A DNA stretch of 64,000 nucleotides from Candidatus Eisenbacteria bacterium (lineage in GTDB: Bacteria; Eisenbacteria; RBG-16-71-46), in NCBI GenBank assembly GCA_020847735.1, contig JADLBL010000026.1, forward strand, positions 1 through 64,000, in the 5' to 3' direction. The notes under the pieces are model-generated. The model did not search any database. It was not told the DNA's origin and worked only from the letters and a program-made list of their open reading frames with translations. Made by a program: the position numbers and the translations under genes. Below are positions 41,998-50,325 of this stretch, piece by piece. Position 1 is the first letter of the stretch. Each line of letters opens with the position of its first letter.

Positions 41998-44784
41998 TCA
42001 GCGCGGCGCCGGCTCGAGCGATTCGAGCAGCCACCGCCCGGTGTGCGAACGCCCGCTTGCCGCGATGCGCTCGGGCGGACCTTCGGCGACCAGTTCGCCG
42101 CCGCCGTCCCCGCCGCCGGGTCCCAGGTCCACGACCCAGTCGCAGCAGCGGATGACGTCGAGGTTGTGCTCCACGAGCACGACCGTGTCGCCGCGTCCGG
42201 CCAGGTCGTCGAGCACCTCCAGCAGCAGCTGGATGTCGGCCCAGTGCAGCCCCACGGTCGGCTCGTCGAGCACGTACAGGCACGGTCCCGTGCCGCGCGC
42301 CGAGAGCTCGCGCGCGATCTTCAGCCGCTGCGCCTCCCCCCCCGACAGCGTGTTCGCGCCCTGCCCGAGCCGCAAATAACCGAGCCCGACCCGCCGCAGG
42401 ATGTGCAGGCCGCGGGTGAACTTCGGTTCGCTCGCGAAGTGGTGGAAGGCCTGGTCCACCGTCATGTCGAGCGCGTCCTTGATGCTCGCGCCGCGGTAAC
42501 GCACCTCGAGCACCTCGGGCTTGAAGCGCGAACCGCCGCACACTTCGCACGGCACGGACAGATCGGCGAGAAAGTACATCTCGACCTCGACCCGTCCGGC
42601 GCCCTCGCAGTTCTCGCAGCGCCCGCCCGCGCTGTTGAAGGAAAACGCGCCCTCCTTCCAGCCGTGCTGGCGGGCGGCCGGCTGGCGGGCGAACAGCTCG
42701 CGCAACGCGGCGTAGGCGCCCATGTAGGTGACCGGGCACGAGCGCGGCGTCCGGCCGATCGGCGACTGGTCCACCAGCACCACCCGCCGCAGGTGTTCGA
42801 GCCCCTTGAGCGCCCGGTGCGCTCCGACGGGCGCGTCCTCGCGGCCCTCGAGCGCCCGCAGCGCGGCACGGTAGAGCACGTCCTCGACCAGGCTGCTCTT
42901 GCCGGAGCCCGAGACGCCCGTCACGGCCGTCACGCGGCCGATCGGAAAGCGCGCCGTCACGCCCTTGAGGTTGTGTTCCCCCGCCCCTTCGACGGTCAGG
43001 AACGTCCGCGGCTCCCCGGGCGCGCGCGGGCGCACGACGCGTTTCTCCCCGGCCAGCCAGCGCGCGGTGTCCGATCCGGCGGCGGCGCTGGCATCCGCGG
43101 CCGGACCGGCGTAGAGCAGCCGGCCTCCGTTCTCGCCCGCCCCGGGCCCCAGCTCGACCAGATAAGACGCCGCGCGGATCACCATCGGTTCGTGCTCGAC
43201 CACGACCAGCGTGTTCCCCCGCGCGGCCAGCTCGCGCAGGATGCCGATCAGCCGTTCGGTGTCGCGCGGGTGCAGCCCCACGGTCGGCTCGTCGAGCACG
43301 TAGAGCGTGTCGGCGAGGTTCGCGCCCAGCGCGTTCGCGAGCTCGATCCGCTGCGCTTCGCCTCCCGAAAGCGTTCGCGTGAGGCGATCGAGCGTCAGGT
43401 AGCCCAGGTCCACGCGGAGCAGGAATCGCAGGCGCGACCGCACTTCGGCCAGCGCGGTGCCGGCGATGGTGCGCTGAGTCTCGGACAGATCGAGCTGATC
43501 GAGGAAACCGGCGGCGGCCGAGATCGAGTGCGCGCACAACTGCGCGATCGAGAGCCCGCCGAGCTTCACCTGCAGGGCCTCGGGCCGCAGCCGGGCGCCG
43601 CCGCAGGCGCCGCACCGCCGCGGGCTCTGGTAGCGACGGACCACGAAGCGATTCCCGGCCTTGTACGACTTCTGCTGCAGCCGCTCGAGAAACGGGAGGA
43701 CGCCGCGAAACGTCCGGTCACCGTGGAGCAGCAGGTGGCGATGCTCCTCGGACAGCTTCCGCCACGGCACCTCGAGCGGAACCCCGCGTTCGGCCGAGAG
43801 CTTCTGCAACTTCGGCCACATCGTGGCGCGCCAGGATTTCGCCCAGGGATCGAGCGCGCCGGCCTTCAGGGACTTCGATGCGTCGGGCACGATCAGCTCC
43901 GGCGCGAAGGTCAGCACGTCGCCGAAGCCACGGCATTCCGGACAGACGCCCAGCGGGCTGTTGAACGAGAACAGCGCGGGCTCGGGCTGCACCGCCGGCC
44001 GGGAACAGTTCGCGCATTCCCAGCGCTCGCTCCGCGCGACGGGCTCCGCTCCGCCGAGTTGGAGCAGCAGGCGTCCCTCGCCCCGGCGGAACGCCTGCTC
44101 GCAGGCCTCGACCAGGCGCTGCGCTTCCTCCGGCCTCCAGCGGAAGCGGTCCACCAGGATCTCGAGCGACTTCGTGCCGCGGCGCAGCTTCGGGAGCGGG
44201 TCCAGTTCGACCAGATCGCCCGCGATGCGCGCGCGCGTGTAGCCCGCCCGAAGCAGGTGCCCGGCCTGCTCGGCCCACGCGAGCCTGGCGGAAAGCGCCA
44301 CGGGCGCGAACACGTGCAGCCATTCGCCCTCCGGCCGGCCGGCCGCTTCGCGGGCAACGGACTGCGGCGAGTCGGCGAGCACCGGGTGGCCGCAGTGGGC
44401 GCAGTGGACCGTGCCGATCCGGGCGTAGAGCAGGCGCAGGTAATCGTGGACTTCGGTCGCCGTGCCGACGGTCGAGCGGGCGCTGCGCGCGGGAGCGACC
44501 TGCTGGATGCTGACGGCGGGCGTGAGGCCGTGGATCGCGTCCACGTCGGGGCGCGGCAGGCGTTCGAGGAACTGCTTGGCGTACGCCGAGACGGACTCGA
44601 CGTAACGGCGCTGGCCTTCCGCGTAAAGGGTGTCGAAGGCGAGCGAGGACTTGCCCGAGCCGGAGACACCCGTGATGACCGTCAACTCGCCGCGCGGAAG
44701 GTCGAGATCAAAGTCGCGAAGGTTGTGCTGGCGGGCGCCGCGGATGCGGAGCAGGCGGACGGGCTCGAGGGCGGGATCTTTCAT
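41998..44784 (-). CDS. uvrA: Excinuclease ABC subunit A
   Basis: A 928-residue damage-recognition ATPase of nucleotide excision repair. Both ABC modules are complete: Walker A GVSGSGKSSLAF and GVSGSGKSSLVE, signatures LSGGEAQRIE and LSGGEAQRLK, Walker B LYVLDEPTVGLH twice. Zinc modules CAHC..., CPEC... and CENCEGAG...CEVC are present, as is the UvrB-binding region (about 130-250), so it is UvrA1-like. ATG 44784 has no Shine-Dalgarno sequence; a GTG at 44808 is in frame, but TATCGT (44799-44804) there looks like the -10 box. Confidence 0.96.
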   Translation of the reverse strand: MKDPALEPVRLLRIRGARQHNLRDFDLDLPRGELTVITGVSGSGKSSLAFDTLYAEGQRRYVESVSAYAKQFLERLPRPDVDAIHGLTPAVSIQQVAPARSARSTVGTATEVHDYLRLLYARIGTVHCAHCGHPVLADSPQSVAREAAGRPEGEWLHVFAPVALSARLAWAEQAGHLLRAGYTRARIAGDLVELDPLPKLRRGTKSLEILVDRFRWRPEEAQRLVEACEQAFRRGEGRLLLQLGGAEPVARSERWECANCSRPAVQPEPALFSFNSPLGVCPECRGFGDVLTFAPELIVPDASKSLKAGALDPWAKSWRATMWPKLQKLSAERGVPLEVPWRKLSEEHRHLLLHGDRTFRGVLPFLERLQQKSYKAGNRFVVRRYQSPRRCGACGGARLRPEALQVKLGGLSIAQLCAHSISAAAGFLDQLDLSETQRTIAGTALAEVRSRLRFLLRVDLGYLTLDRLTRTLSGGEAQRIELANALGANLADTLYVLDEPTVGLHPRDTERLIGILRELAARGNTLVVVEHEPMVIRAASYLVELGPGAGENGGRLLYAGPAADASAAAGSDTARWLAGEKRVVRPRAPGEPRTFLTVEGAGEHNLKGVTARFPIGRVTAVTGVSGSGKSSLVEDVLYRAALRALEGREDAPVGAHRALKGLEHLRRVVLVDQSPIGRTPRSCPVTYMGAYAALRELFARQPAARQHGWKEGAFSFNSAGGRCENCEGAGRVEVEMYFLADLSVPCEVCGGSRFKPEVLEVRYRGASIKDALDMTVDQAFHHFASEPKFTRGLHILRRVGLGYLRLGQGANTLSGGEAQRLKIARELSARGTGPCLYVLDEPTVGLHWADIQLLLEVLDDLAGRGDTVVLVEHNLDVIRCCDWVVDLGPGGGDGGGELVAEGPPERIAASGRSHTGRWLLESLEPAPR

Positions 44785-45011
44785 GGGAGGGAGCGCGGAC
44801 GATAGCACGCGCCACAGGGCCGGCCGCCGGAGCAGGATGCGGGCGGCTCCGGCATCCGTGCCGGTAACCGCACCGCGCGAACCGGAGGGGACGGCCTGCC
44901 TTGACTCGGAGCCCCCGGTTCAATGCGCGCCCGTAGGGGCGTTCAAAGTTGAAGGGCGGCCGGCGATCAAGCCGACGCGCCCTTCAGGACGTGCCAGGTC
45001 CAGACAACCGG
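44785..45011. other. Intergenic region with a hairpin (44951-44985)
   Basis: No gene is seen. The 8-bp inverted repeat GAAGGGCG/CGCCCTTC (44951-44958 and 44978-44985), with GC-rich pairing inside the loop, lies 27 nt past the peptide gene and may be its terminator, although no U-tract follows on the minus strand. Confidence 0.4.
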
Positions 45012-45077
45012 TTACTTCTTCTTCGCGGCCTTCTTCTTCGTGGCCTTCTTCTTCGCAGCCTTCTTCTTGGCAGCCAT
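45012..45077 (-). CDS. 21-residue Lys/Ala repeat peptide (histone H1-like)
   Basis: After MAAKKK come three A-A/T-K-K-K pentads, then TAA: 12 of 21 residues are lysine, the rest Ala, one Thr and Met. The ATG is preceded by GGAGGAGGTGATC, an excellent ribosome binding site seven bases away, so it is likely translated. The composition is that of the Ala/Lys tails of histone H1, bacterial Hc1-like and AlgP-like proteins, which bind DNA or RNA; a role as a nucleoid- or ribosome-binding microprotein is inference. Each pentad is a 15-base direct repeat. A longer frame upstream (to 45326) has unconserved text and no good start. Confidence 0.6.
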   Translation of the reverse strand: MAAKKKAAKKKATKKKAAKKK

Positions 45078-45344
45078 TCGGGGATCACCTCCTCCGCATT
45101 CACTCGATTCGTTCGTGCTCTGCGGACTACCGTGATGGCGACGCGGACGAATCCGAGCGGTCGCGTCTCGCCCGAGTGCTCCAGCACGGCCCGTGCCAGT
45201 CGCTGGTGGCCGAACTGGCGGCATGACGTAATACCCATTGAACAATGGCTTTAGCGACTCATGCTGGCCTGGGATGCGGACTGATGCGGCGTGCGATCGC
45301 CGAACTTGAAATCTTCTAAGTGTCAATAAACTAGCTTCTTACGC
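45078..45344. other. AT-richer intergenic region with leader of the small peptide
   Basis: The stretch is visibly less GC-rich than the surrounding genes. It contains the palindrome CCATTG-AA-CAATGG (45235-45248), a -10-like TATTAC on the minus strand near 45229-45234, and the sigma-54-like element listed separately. No protein frame with a credible start was found; a small RNA or a long regulated leader is possible. Confidence 0.4.
45183..45199 (-). promoter_or_regulatory. Sigma-54-like -24/-12 element upstream of the small peptide
   Basis: Minus strand CTGGCACGGGCCGTGCT: the -24 half is a perfect TGGCACG, GG (45197/45196) and GC (45185/45184) have the correct 10-bp gap, and the -12 box is GTGCT, one base off TTGCT. 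Expected start near 45172, a 95-nt leader. It also reads as a palindrome GCACGG-C-CCGTGC. A near-identical element lies upstream of lptC. Confidence 0.45.
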
Positions 45345-45383
45345 CGAAAACGAAACGCATCTCGTTGTCTGCACACGAGATGC
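45345..45383 (-). terminator. Intrinsic terminator of the two-component operon
   Basis: A perfect 9-bp stem GCATCTCGT (minus-strand arms 45375-45383 and 45357-45365) with a 9-nt loop, followed on the minus strand by the T-rich GTTTCGTTTTC. It is the only hairpin in the window with a clear U-tract. Confidence 0.75.
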
Positions 45384-45415
45384 GCGGTGGTGTCCAGTTT
45401 GTTGCGTCCGTCCAG

Positions 45416-46804
45416 TTACTTGACAGTCCTGGCCTCCTCGATGCGAAGCCGTCGCAGTTTCTCGATCAGCCCCTGTCGGGAGATGCCCAGGATGCGCGCC
45501 GCCCGGCTCTTGTTGCCGGAGGTCATGCGCAGCACCTCGCTGATGTGATCCGCTTCGATCTGCGCGAGCGTCGGCAGCCCGAGCACGTCCCGCACCGCCG
45601 CAACCGCGGTGCTCGCCGGCGCGGTGCGGCGTCCGAGCAGCTCCGGCGGGAAGTGCTCCGAGTCGATCTGCTGGCCCTCCTCGAGCAGGACGACGCGTTC
45701 GATCAGGTTGCGCAGCTCGCGGACATTGCCCGGCCAGGGGTATTCGAGCAGCACGCGGCGGGCCTCGGGCGTGAAGTCGTCGAACGATTTCTGGAACTTG
45801 CGCGAGAACTCCCGCATGAAGTGCCGCGCCAGCATCAGCACGTCCTCGCCCCGCTCGCGCAGCGGCGGCAGGGTGATGGACACGACCTTGAGCCGGAAGT
45901 AGAGGTCGCCGCGAAACCGCCCGGCCCGCACTTCCTCCTCGACGCTCTTGTTAGTGGCCGCGACGATGCGGATGTCCACCGAGATGTCGTGCGCGCCGCC
46001 GACCCGCTTGAAGTTCCGATGATCGATGAATCGCAGGAGCTTGGCCTGCGTGGGCAGCGGCATGTCGGCCACCTCGTCGAGAAAGAGCGTACCGCCGTCG
46101 CACAGCTCGACGAGCCCCTTCTTGGTGTCGGAGGCGTCGGTGAAGGCGCCCTTCTCGTGGCCGAACAGTTCGTTCTCGAGCAGCGCCTCCTGGAAGGAGG
46201 AGCAGTTCACCTCCATCAGCGGCGCCTGGGCGCGGTCGCTTCGGTAGTGCACCGCGCGCGCCACCAGTTCCTTGCCCGTCCCGCTCTCGCCCGAAATCAG
46301 GACCGAGGTCGCCTTGCTGCGGACGACCTTGTCGATCAGGGCGCGCACTTCGCGCATCGCGGCCGACTGCCCGATGATCTCCTCGCCGGAGTAGTGCTGC
46401 CAGGCGCGCCGGCGGTAGAGATCGAGCTCGGTCGCCTGCCGGAAGTTCCGGCCGGCGGACTCCACGGCCAGCACGATGTCCTCCAGCTCGTAGGGCTTCC
46501 GCACGAAGTCGCAGGCGCCGTGCTTCATGGCGTCCACCGCGGTCTGCACGTCACCGTAGGCGGTGATGATGATGATCTGGAGCAGCGGATCGAGCTGGCG
46601 CGCGCGGCGCAGCACCGACAGCCCGTCCGTGTCGGGCAGGCGCATGTCGAGGATCATCACCTGCGGCCGGACCTCGCCCACCTTCTCGAGGCCCTCGGCT
46701 CCGGTGCTCGCGACCTCCACGGCGTAACCGCGCGCGCGCAGGACCTTGCCGAGCGACTTGCGGATCAGGAGTTCGTCGTCCACGACCAGCACGGAGGTCT
46801 TCAC
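45416..46804 (-). CDS. NtrC-family sigma-54-dependent response regulator
   Basis: A 462-residue activator. The receiver domain has the acidic pocket VVDDE and phosphorylated D53 (MILDMRLPD) and K104 in VRKPYE. The AAA+ domain has Walker A GESGTGKE (172-179), the sigma-54 contact loop GAFTDA (219-224, standard GAFTGA), Walker B FLDEVAD and the arginine finger region RFRGDLYFRL. The C-terminal helix-turn-helix is of the Fis type (NKSRAARILGISRQGLIEKLRR). GTG start with GGAGGAG upstream. It should act with RpoN encoded at 19097-20530. Confidence 0.95.
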   Translation of the reverse strand: MKTSVLVVDDELLIRKSLGKVLRARGYAVEVASTGAEGLEKVGEVRPQVMILDMRLPDTDGLSVLRRARQLDPLLQIIIITAYGDVQTAVDAMKHGACDFVRKPYELEDIVLAVESAGRNFRQATELDLYRRRAWQHYSGEEIIGQSAAMREVRALIDKVVRSKATSVLISGESGTGKELVARAVHYRSDRAQAPLMEVNCSSFQEALLENELFGHEKGAFTDASDTKKGLVELCDGGTLFLDEVADMPLPTQAKLLRFIDHRNFKRVGGAHDISVDIRIVAATNKSVEEEVRAGRFRGDLYFRLKVVSITLPPLRERGEDVLMLARHFMREFSRKFQKSFDDFTPEARRVLLEYPWPGNVRELRNLIERVVLLEEGQQIDSEHFPPELLGRRTAPASTAVAAVRDVLGLPTLAQIEADHISEVLRMTSGNKSRAARILGISRQGLIEKLRRLRIEEARTVK

Positions 46805-46808
46805 GGCG

Positions 46809-47909
46809 TCACTCCTCCGTCTTGCCGGGCGGCTCGGCCGGCAGCGGCAGGGAAACGCGCAGCGTCGCGCCTCCTCCCGGGTTGTTCCTGGCCGTCACCA
46901 CGCCTCCGGTGTCACGGACGATCTGCACCGAGATCGGCAGGCCGAGTCCGGTGCCCATCGAGCGCGTGGTGAAGAACGGGTCGAAGATCTTCTCCATCAG
47001 ATCGCGGGGAATCCCCACGCCCGTGTCGCGGATCGAGACGTCCACGAGCGACCGGCGCGTGCGATAGCGTCGCACGCCGGTGGCGATGGTCAGCGTGCCT
47101 CCTTCGGGCATGGCCTGCGCGGCGTTGATGCACAGGTTGAGGAACACCTGCTGCATCAGGTCGGGATCCACCTCGACCAGCGGCAGTCCCTCCATGAACT
47201 CTCGGATCACCGCCACCTGCAGGTCCGCGAGCTGCGCCGACATGAGGTCGAGCGTGCGCTCGAGCACCTGGTGAAGGTCGCACGGCTGGGGCCGCGCCTG
47301 CGGCGGGCGCGCGAACAGCAGCAGGCCGGTGATGATCTGCTCGATGCGATCCAGCTCCTTGATGACGTCGTCGAGGTCTTCGCGCCGCGCGTCGCGCGGC
47401 TTCAGCTTCGAGGCGACGAACTGGATGGTGGTGCGGATGCCCGTGAGCGGATTGCGGATCTCGTGCGCGACGTAGGCCGACAGCTCGCCGAGCGAGACCA
47501 GCCGGTCGATCTTCTTCTGGAACTCGCCGTCCTCGCTCTCGTAGATCGCCTCGGCGAGGATGACCGAGCCGGTCAGTTCGCCGTCCTCGTCGCGCATGGG
47601 CAGCGACTCCGCCTTGAGCGTGATCTCCCGTCCCTCGGTCTCGATCCGGAAATCCCGCGCCTCGCGGGTCGAGCCCTTGAGCCAGCGGGCCTCGGCGCCC
47701 GGAAAAACGCGATTGCCCGGCAGGCCGAGCAGCGCTCCGGGCTCGACGCTCAGCAGGTCCTCGAGGTGGCGGTTCGCGTAGACCACCTTCCGCTCGCGGT
47801 CCAGCGCCACGACGCCCTGCTCGAGCGTGTCCAGCACGGTGGCCGGCAGGGCCATCTCGCGGACGTCCGTTCCGCCTTCCGCGGGACGGTGGACGACGTC
47901 GGTGCGCAC
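46809..47909 (-). CDS. NtrB-like PAS sensor histidine kinase
   Basis: A 366-residue soluble kinase, partner of the regulator downstream. A PAS domain (about 25-125; LDTLEQGVVALDRERKVVYANRHLEDLL), the dimerisation/phosphoacceptor helix with H in SAYVAHEIRNPLTG, and the ATPase domain with N box NLCINAAQAM, G1 DTGVGIP, F box DPFFTT and G2 GTGLGL. No membrane segment is seen, so the signal is cytosolic. The GTG at 47909 has AAGGA upstream; the ATG at 47855 right before the PAS domain is an alternative, and an open frame runs back to 48026. Confidence 0.92.
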   Translation of the reverse strand: MRTDVVHRPAEGGTDVREMALPATVLDTLEQGVVALDRERKVVYANRHLEDLLSVEPGALLGLPGNRVFPGAEARWLKGSTREARDFRIETEGREITLKAESLPMRDEDGELTGSVILAEAIYESEDGEFQKKIDRLVSLGELSAYVAHEIRNPLTGIRTTIQFVASKLKPRDARREDLDDVIKELDRIEQIITGLLLFARPPQARPQPCDLHQVLERTLDLMSAQLADLQVAVIREFMEGLPLVEVDPDLMQQVFLNLCINAAQAMPEGGTLTIATGVRRYRTRRSLVDVSIRDTGVGIPRDLMEKIFDPFFTTRSMGTGLGLPISVQIVRDTGGVVTARNNPGGGATLRVSLPLPAEPPGKTEE

Positions 47910-48087
47910 GGTGCGATCCTTGGCGGTGCGAGGCGGACGTCCGCTCCCGCGCTCCCCTCCGGGCGCGCTCGGCGGCGGGGCCGATCCCTCGGCGTTGTGG
48001 ACGTGGGACAAGAGGTAGCACAGCACCCCGCGTCACGAAACGCCAAACTGGGCCGGGACTCGCGGCGCCGCAAGGCGTGGCGCCGCG

Positions 48088-48117
48088 TTGTGCCCGGCGC
48101 GCACCGGCTGCTAGACT
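48088..48117 (+). promoter_or_regulatory. Putative promoter of ppiD
   Basis: TTGTGC (48088-48093), 18-nt spacer, TAGACT (48112-48117, preceded by TGC). It would give a leader of about 50 nt. Confidence 0.45.
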
Positions 48118-48176
48118 CCCCGCCCACTGTTCCCACCCCACTCGAAGCACCGCGGGCCCCATTCCGGAGTCGCCGA

Positions 48177-50003
48177 ATGCTGCATCACCTGCGCGCAGGC
48201 AACAAGCGCACGAAGATCATCTGGCTGGTCATCACGGTCGCCACCGTCTTCACCTTCCTCATCGGCTTCAGCTTCTTCGGCAGCATGGGAAGCGACTCCC
48301 GCTCGGCCGCCCGCCAGTCGGGGTCGTACGGCGAGGTCAACGGCGAGAAGGTGACCGCCCAGATGTGGCAGGGAGCGCAGAACTCCGCGATCCAGGCCTA
48401 CCGGCAGCAGTACAACACCGACCCGACCGACCGGGACCTCAAGTCGGTGCAGCAGCGCGCCTGGCGCACGCTGGTCAACGAGATCCTGTTCGCGCAGCAG
48501 GCGAAGCAGGCGGGCATCAAGGTCACGGACAACGACGTGATCGTCGGCATGCGCACGACTCCGCCCGCGGCCCTGTACACGGCCGAGGCCTTCCAGACGA
48601 ACGGCAAGTTCGATCCCCAGAAGTACGCGGCGGCACTCGGCAACCCCAACATTGACTGGTCGCCGTTCGAGGAGCAGATGCGCGAGGAACTGCCCGTTCG
48701 CCGGCTCCAGGAACGGCTCATGTCCTCGCTCAAGCTCTCCGACGGGGAACTGCGCGAGGCCTGGCACGACCGCTACGACCGGCTGACCGCGGTCATCGTC
48801 CAGGTTCCGCCGGCCGACACCGGCTCGGCCGGAAACTCGGAGGCCGAGATGCAGAAGGTCTACGAGCGCTACCGCACGCGCCTCGCCACGCCCGCGCGGA
48901 CGCAGCTCGAGCTGCTCGCGATCCCGATCCAGTACAGCCCCGACGAGGTCCGGGACGCGACCGAACGCGCGAAGGGCATCTACGACCGCGCGATCGCCGG
49001 CGAGGACTGGAACACCCTCGCGCGCGACAACTCCGAGGGCGCGAACGCCGCCAGCGGTGGCGTGATCGATCGCTTCCTCCAGCCGTCGGAAATGGGTGCG
49101 GTCGGTCCACAGATCGCCGCCCTCAAGCCCGGCGGGATCCTGCCCCCGTTTCGCGAGGGCGGCCAGGTTCTGATCTTCAAGGTGCTCGACCCGGCGCGCG
49201 ATTCGGTGGCGCGCAACGCTCCGGCCGGCGCCTTCAAGCTGGCCCAGATCGCGATCAAGCTGCGGCCGTCCCCGGAGTCGCTGCGCGAACAGTACGAGAA
49301 GGCGGAGGCCATCGTCCGGAGGGCCGAACAGGTGGGGCTCGCCAAGGCCGCCACCGAGAAGGGGCTGTCCACCGAGAAGACGCCGGCCTTCGACCAGAAC
49401 AACCTGCCGCCGCAGCTGTACGTGGCACCCGAGGCCGCCGACTGGGGCCTCACCAACAAGCAGGGCGCCGTGAGCCCGGTGTTCAGCACCGGCGACGTGT
49501 TCCTGATCGCCCAGGTCGCGCTCCAGCACCCGCCCGGGCCGCCGACGCGGGCGGAGATCGGCGACCAGCTCAAGCAGATCGCCGACGTCGAACACCGCGT
49601 GAACGCCGTCAAGCCGCGTGCGGATCGGATCGAGCAGGCGCTCAAGTCCGGTCAGACGCTCGAGCAGGCCGCGCAGGCGACGGGGCTTTCCGCGCAGACG
49701 ATCCAGATGACGCGCCAGCAGCCCGACCCGCGCGTGATGGTCGCGCCCGACCTGCAGGGCGCGCTCTGGGCGGCCAGGCCCGGACAGGTCGTCGGACCCT
49801 TCCATTCGCTGGGAGGCTGGTACTTCGGGCGGCTGGAAAACATCACCACCGCGCCCGACTCGACGTTCAACGACCAGATCAAGGGCCAGCTGACGACCGA
49901 GATCCTGCAACGCCGCCAGCGCACCTTTTTCGACGGCTATCTGACGATGCTGCGCGAACGCGCGAAGATCGAGGACAACCGCCGGGCCTTCCTGAACGAT
50001 TGA
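48177..50003 (+). CDS. SurA/PpiD-type periplasmic peptidyl-prolyl isomerase
   Basis: A 608-residue membrane-anchored foldase for exported and outer-membrane proteins. One N-terminal membrane helix (about 13-36, IIWLVITVATVFTFLIGF) is followed by a SurA_N-like chaperone region (VNGEKVTAQMWQ onward), a parvulin rotamase domain (about 240-340, with GEDWNTLARDNSEGANAASGGVIDRF and LKPGGILPPFREGG) and a long C-terminal chaperone part. The layout is that of PpiD. No Shine-Dalgarno sequence is obvious before the ATG. Confidence 0.9.
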   Translation: MLHHLRAGNKRTKIIWLVITVATVFTFLIGFSFFGSMGSDSRSAARQSGSYGEVNGEKVTAQMWQGAQNSAIQAYRQQYNTDPTDRDLKSVQQRAWRTLVNEILFAQQAKQAGIKVTDNDVIVGMRTTPPAALYTAEAFQTNGKFDPQKYAAALGNPNIDWSPFEEQMREELPVRRLQERLMSSLKLSDGELREAWHDRYDRLTAVIVQVPPADTGSAGNSEAEMQKVYERYRTRLATPARTQLELLAIPIQYSPDEVRDATERAKGIYDRAIAGEDWNTLARDNSEGANAASGGVIDRFLQPSEMGAVGPQIAALKPGGILPPFREGGQVLIFKVLDPARDSVARNAPAGAFKLAQIAIKLRPSPESLREQYEKAEAIVRRAEQVGLAKAATEKGLSTEKTPAFDQNNLPPQLYVAPEAADWGLTNKQGAVSPVFSTGDVFLIAQVALQHPPGPPTRAEIGDQLKQIADVEHRVNAVKPRADRIEQALKSGQTLEQAAQATGLSAQTIQMTRQQPDPRVMVAPDLQGALWAARPGQVVGPFHSLGGWYFGRLENITTAPDSTFNDQIKGQLTTEILQRRQRTFFDGYLTMLRERAKIEDNRRAFLND

Positions 50004-50035
50004 GCCGTCCCCGCGCGGGCGCGGGCGAAACACAC

Positions 50036-50072
50036 ATCGGCGCGGCTCCGGGGTGCCCGGGGCCGCGCCGAT
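50036..50072. terminator. Bidirectional hairpin between ppiD and tatA
   Basis: A 16-bp stem with one mismatch (50036-50051 against 50057-50072, outer arm ATCGGCGCGGC), between two convergent stops. Confidence 0.65.
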
Positions 50073-50090
50073 TCGTCAGCGGGCGGGCGC

Positions 50091-50300
50091 TCAGCCGCCC
50101 GATTTCTTCTCGTTCGCCTTCGACGCGTCCGCGGGCGGCTCCTCGCGCTGGATCTCGTCGGTGATCTCGCGCTGCGCCTTCTTGAACTCGCGGATCGCCT
50201 GCCCGAAACCGCGCGCCATCTTCGGAAGCTGACTCGGCCCGAAGAGCAGCAGCACGATCAGCAGCACGATCAGCATTTCCCCGCCACCGAAGTTGAACAC
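50091..50300 (-). CDS. tatA: Twin-arginine translocase subunit TatA/E-like
   Basis: A 69-residue Tat component: a membrane helix (about 9-20), the hinge FGPSQLPKMARGFG, an amphipathic helix IREFKKAQREI and a charged tail. This is the pore-forming TatA type. The GTG start has GGAGGG upstream. tatB/tatC are not in this window. It closes the folB-to-tatA run. Confidence 0.9.
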   Translation of the reverse strand: MFNFGGGEMLIVLLIVLLLFGPSQLPKMARGFGQAIREFKKAQREITDEIQREEPPADASKANEKKSGG

Positions 50301-50325
50301 TTCCGTCCCTCCGTCTGTGAACCGC

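Noticed and set aside
41597-44784. HNH gene plus uvrA as a defence or restriction system
   Set aside because: They are convergent, separated by a bidirectional terminator, and no methyltransferase or other nuclease partner is present.
44893-44945. A tRNA-like stretch with GGTTCAAT in the uvrA upstream region
   Set aside because: Only a T-loop-like string is present; no acceptor, D or anticodon stems can be formed around it.
45012-45326. A 104-codon extension of the Lys/Ala peptide frame
   Set aside because: The extra 83 residues are unpatterned and cross the sigma-54-like element; the strong ribosome binding site points to the ATG at 45077.
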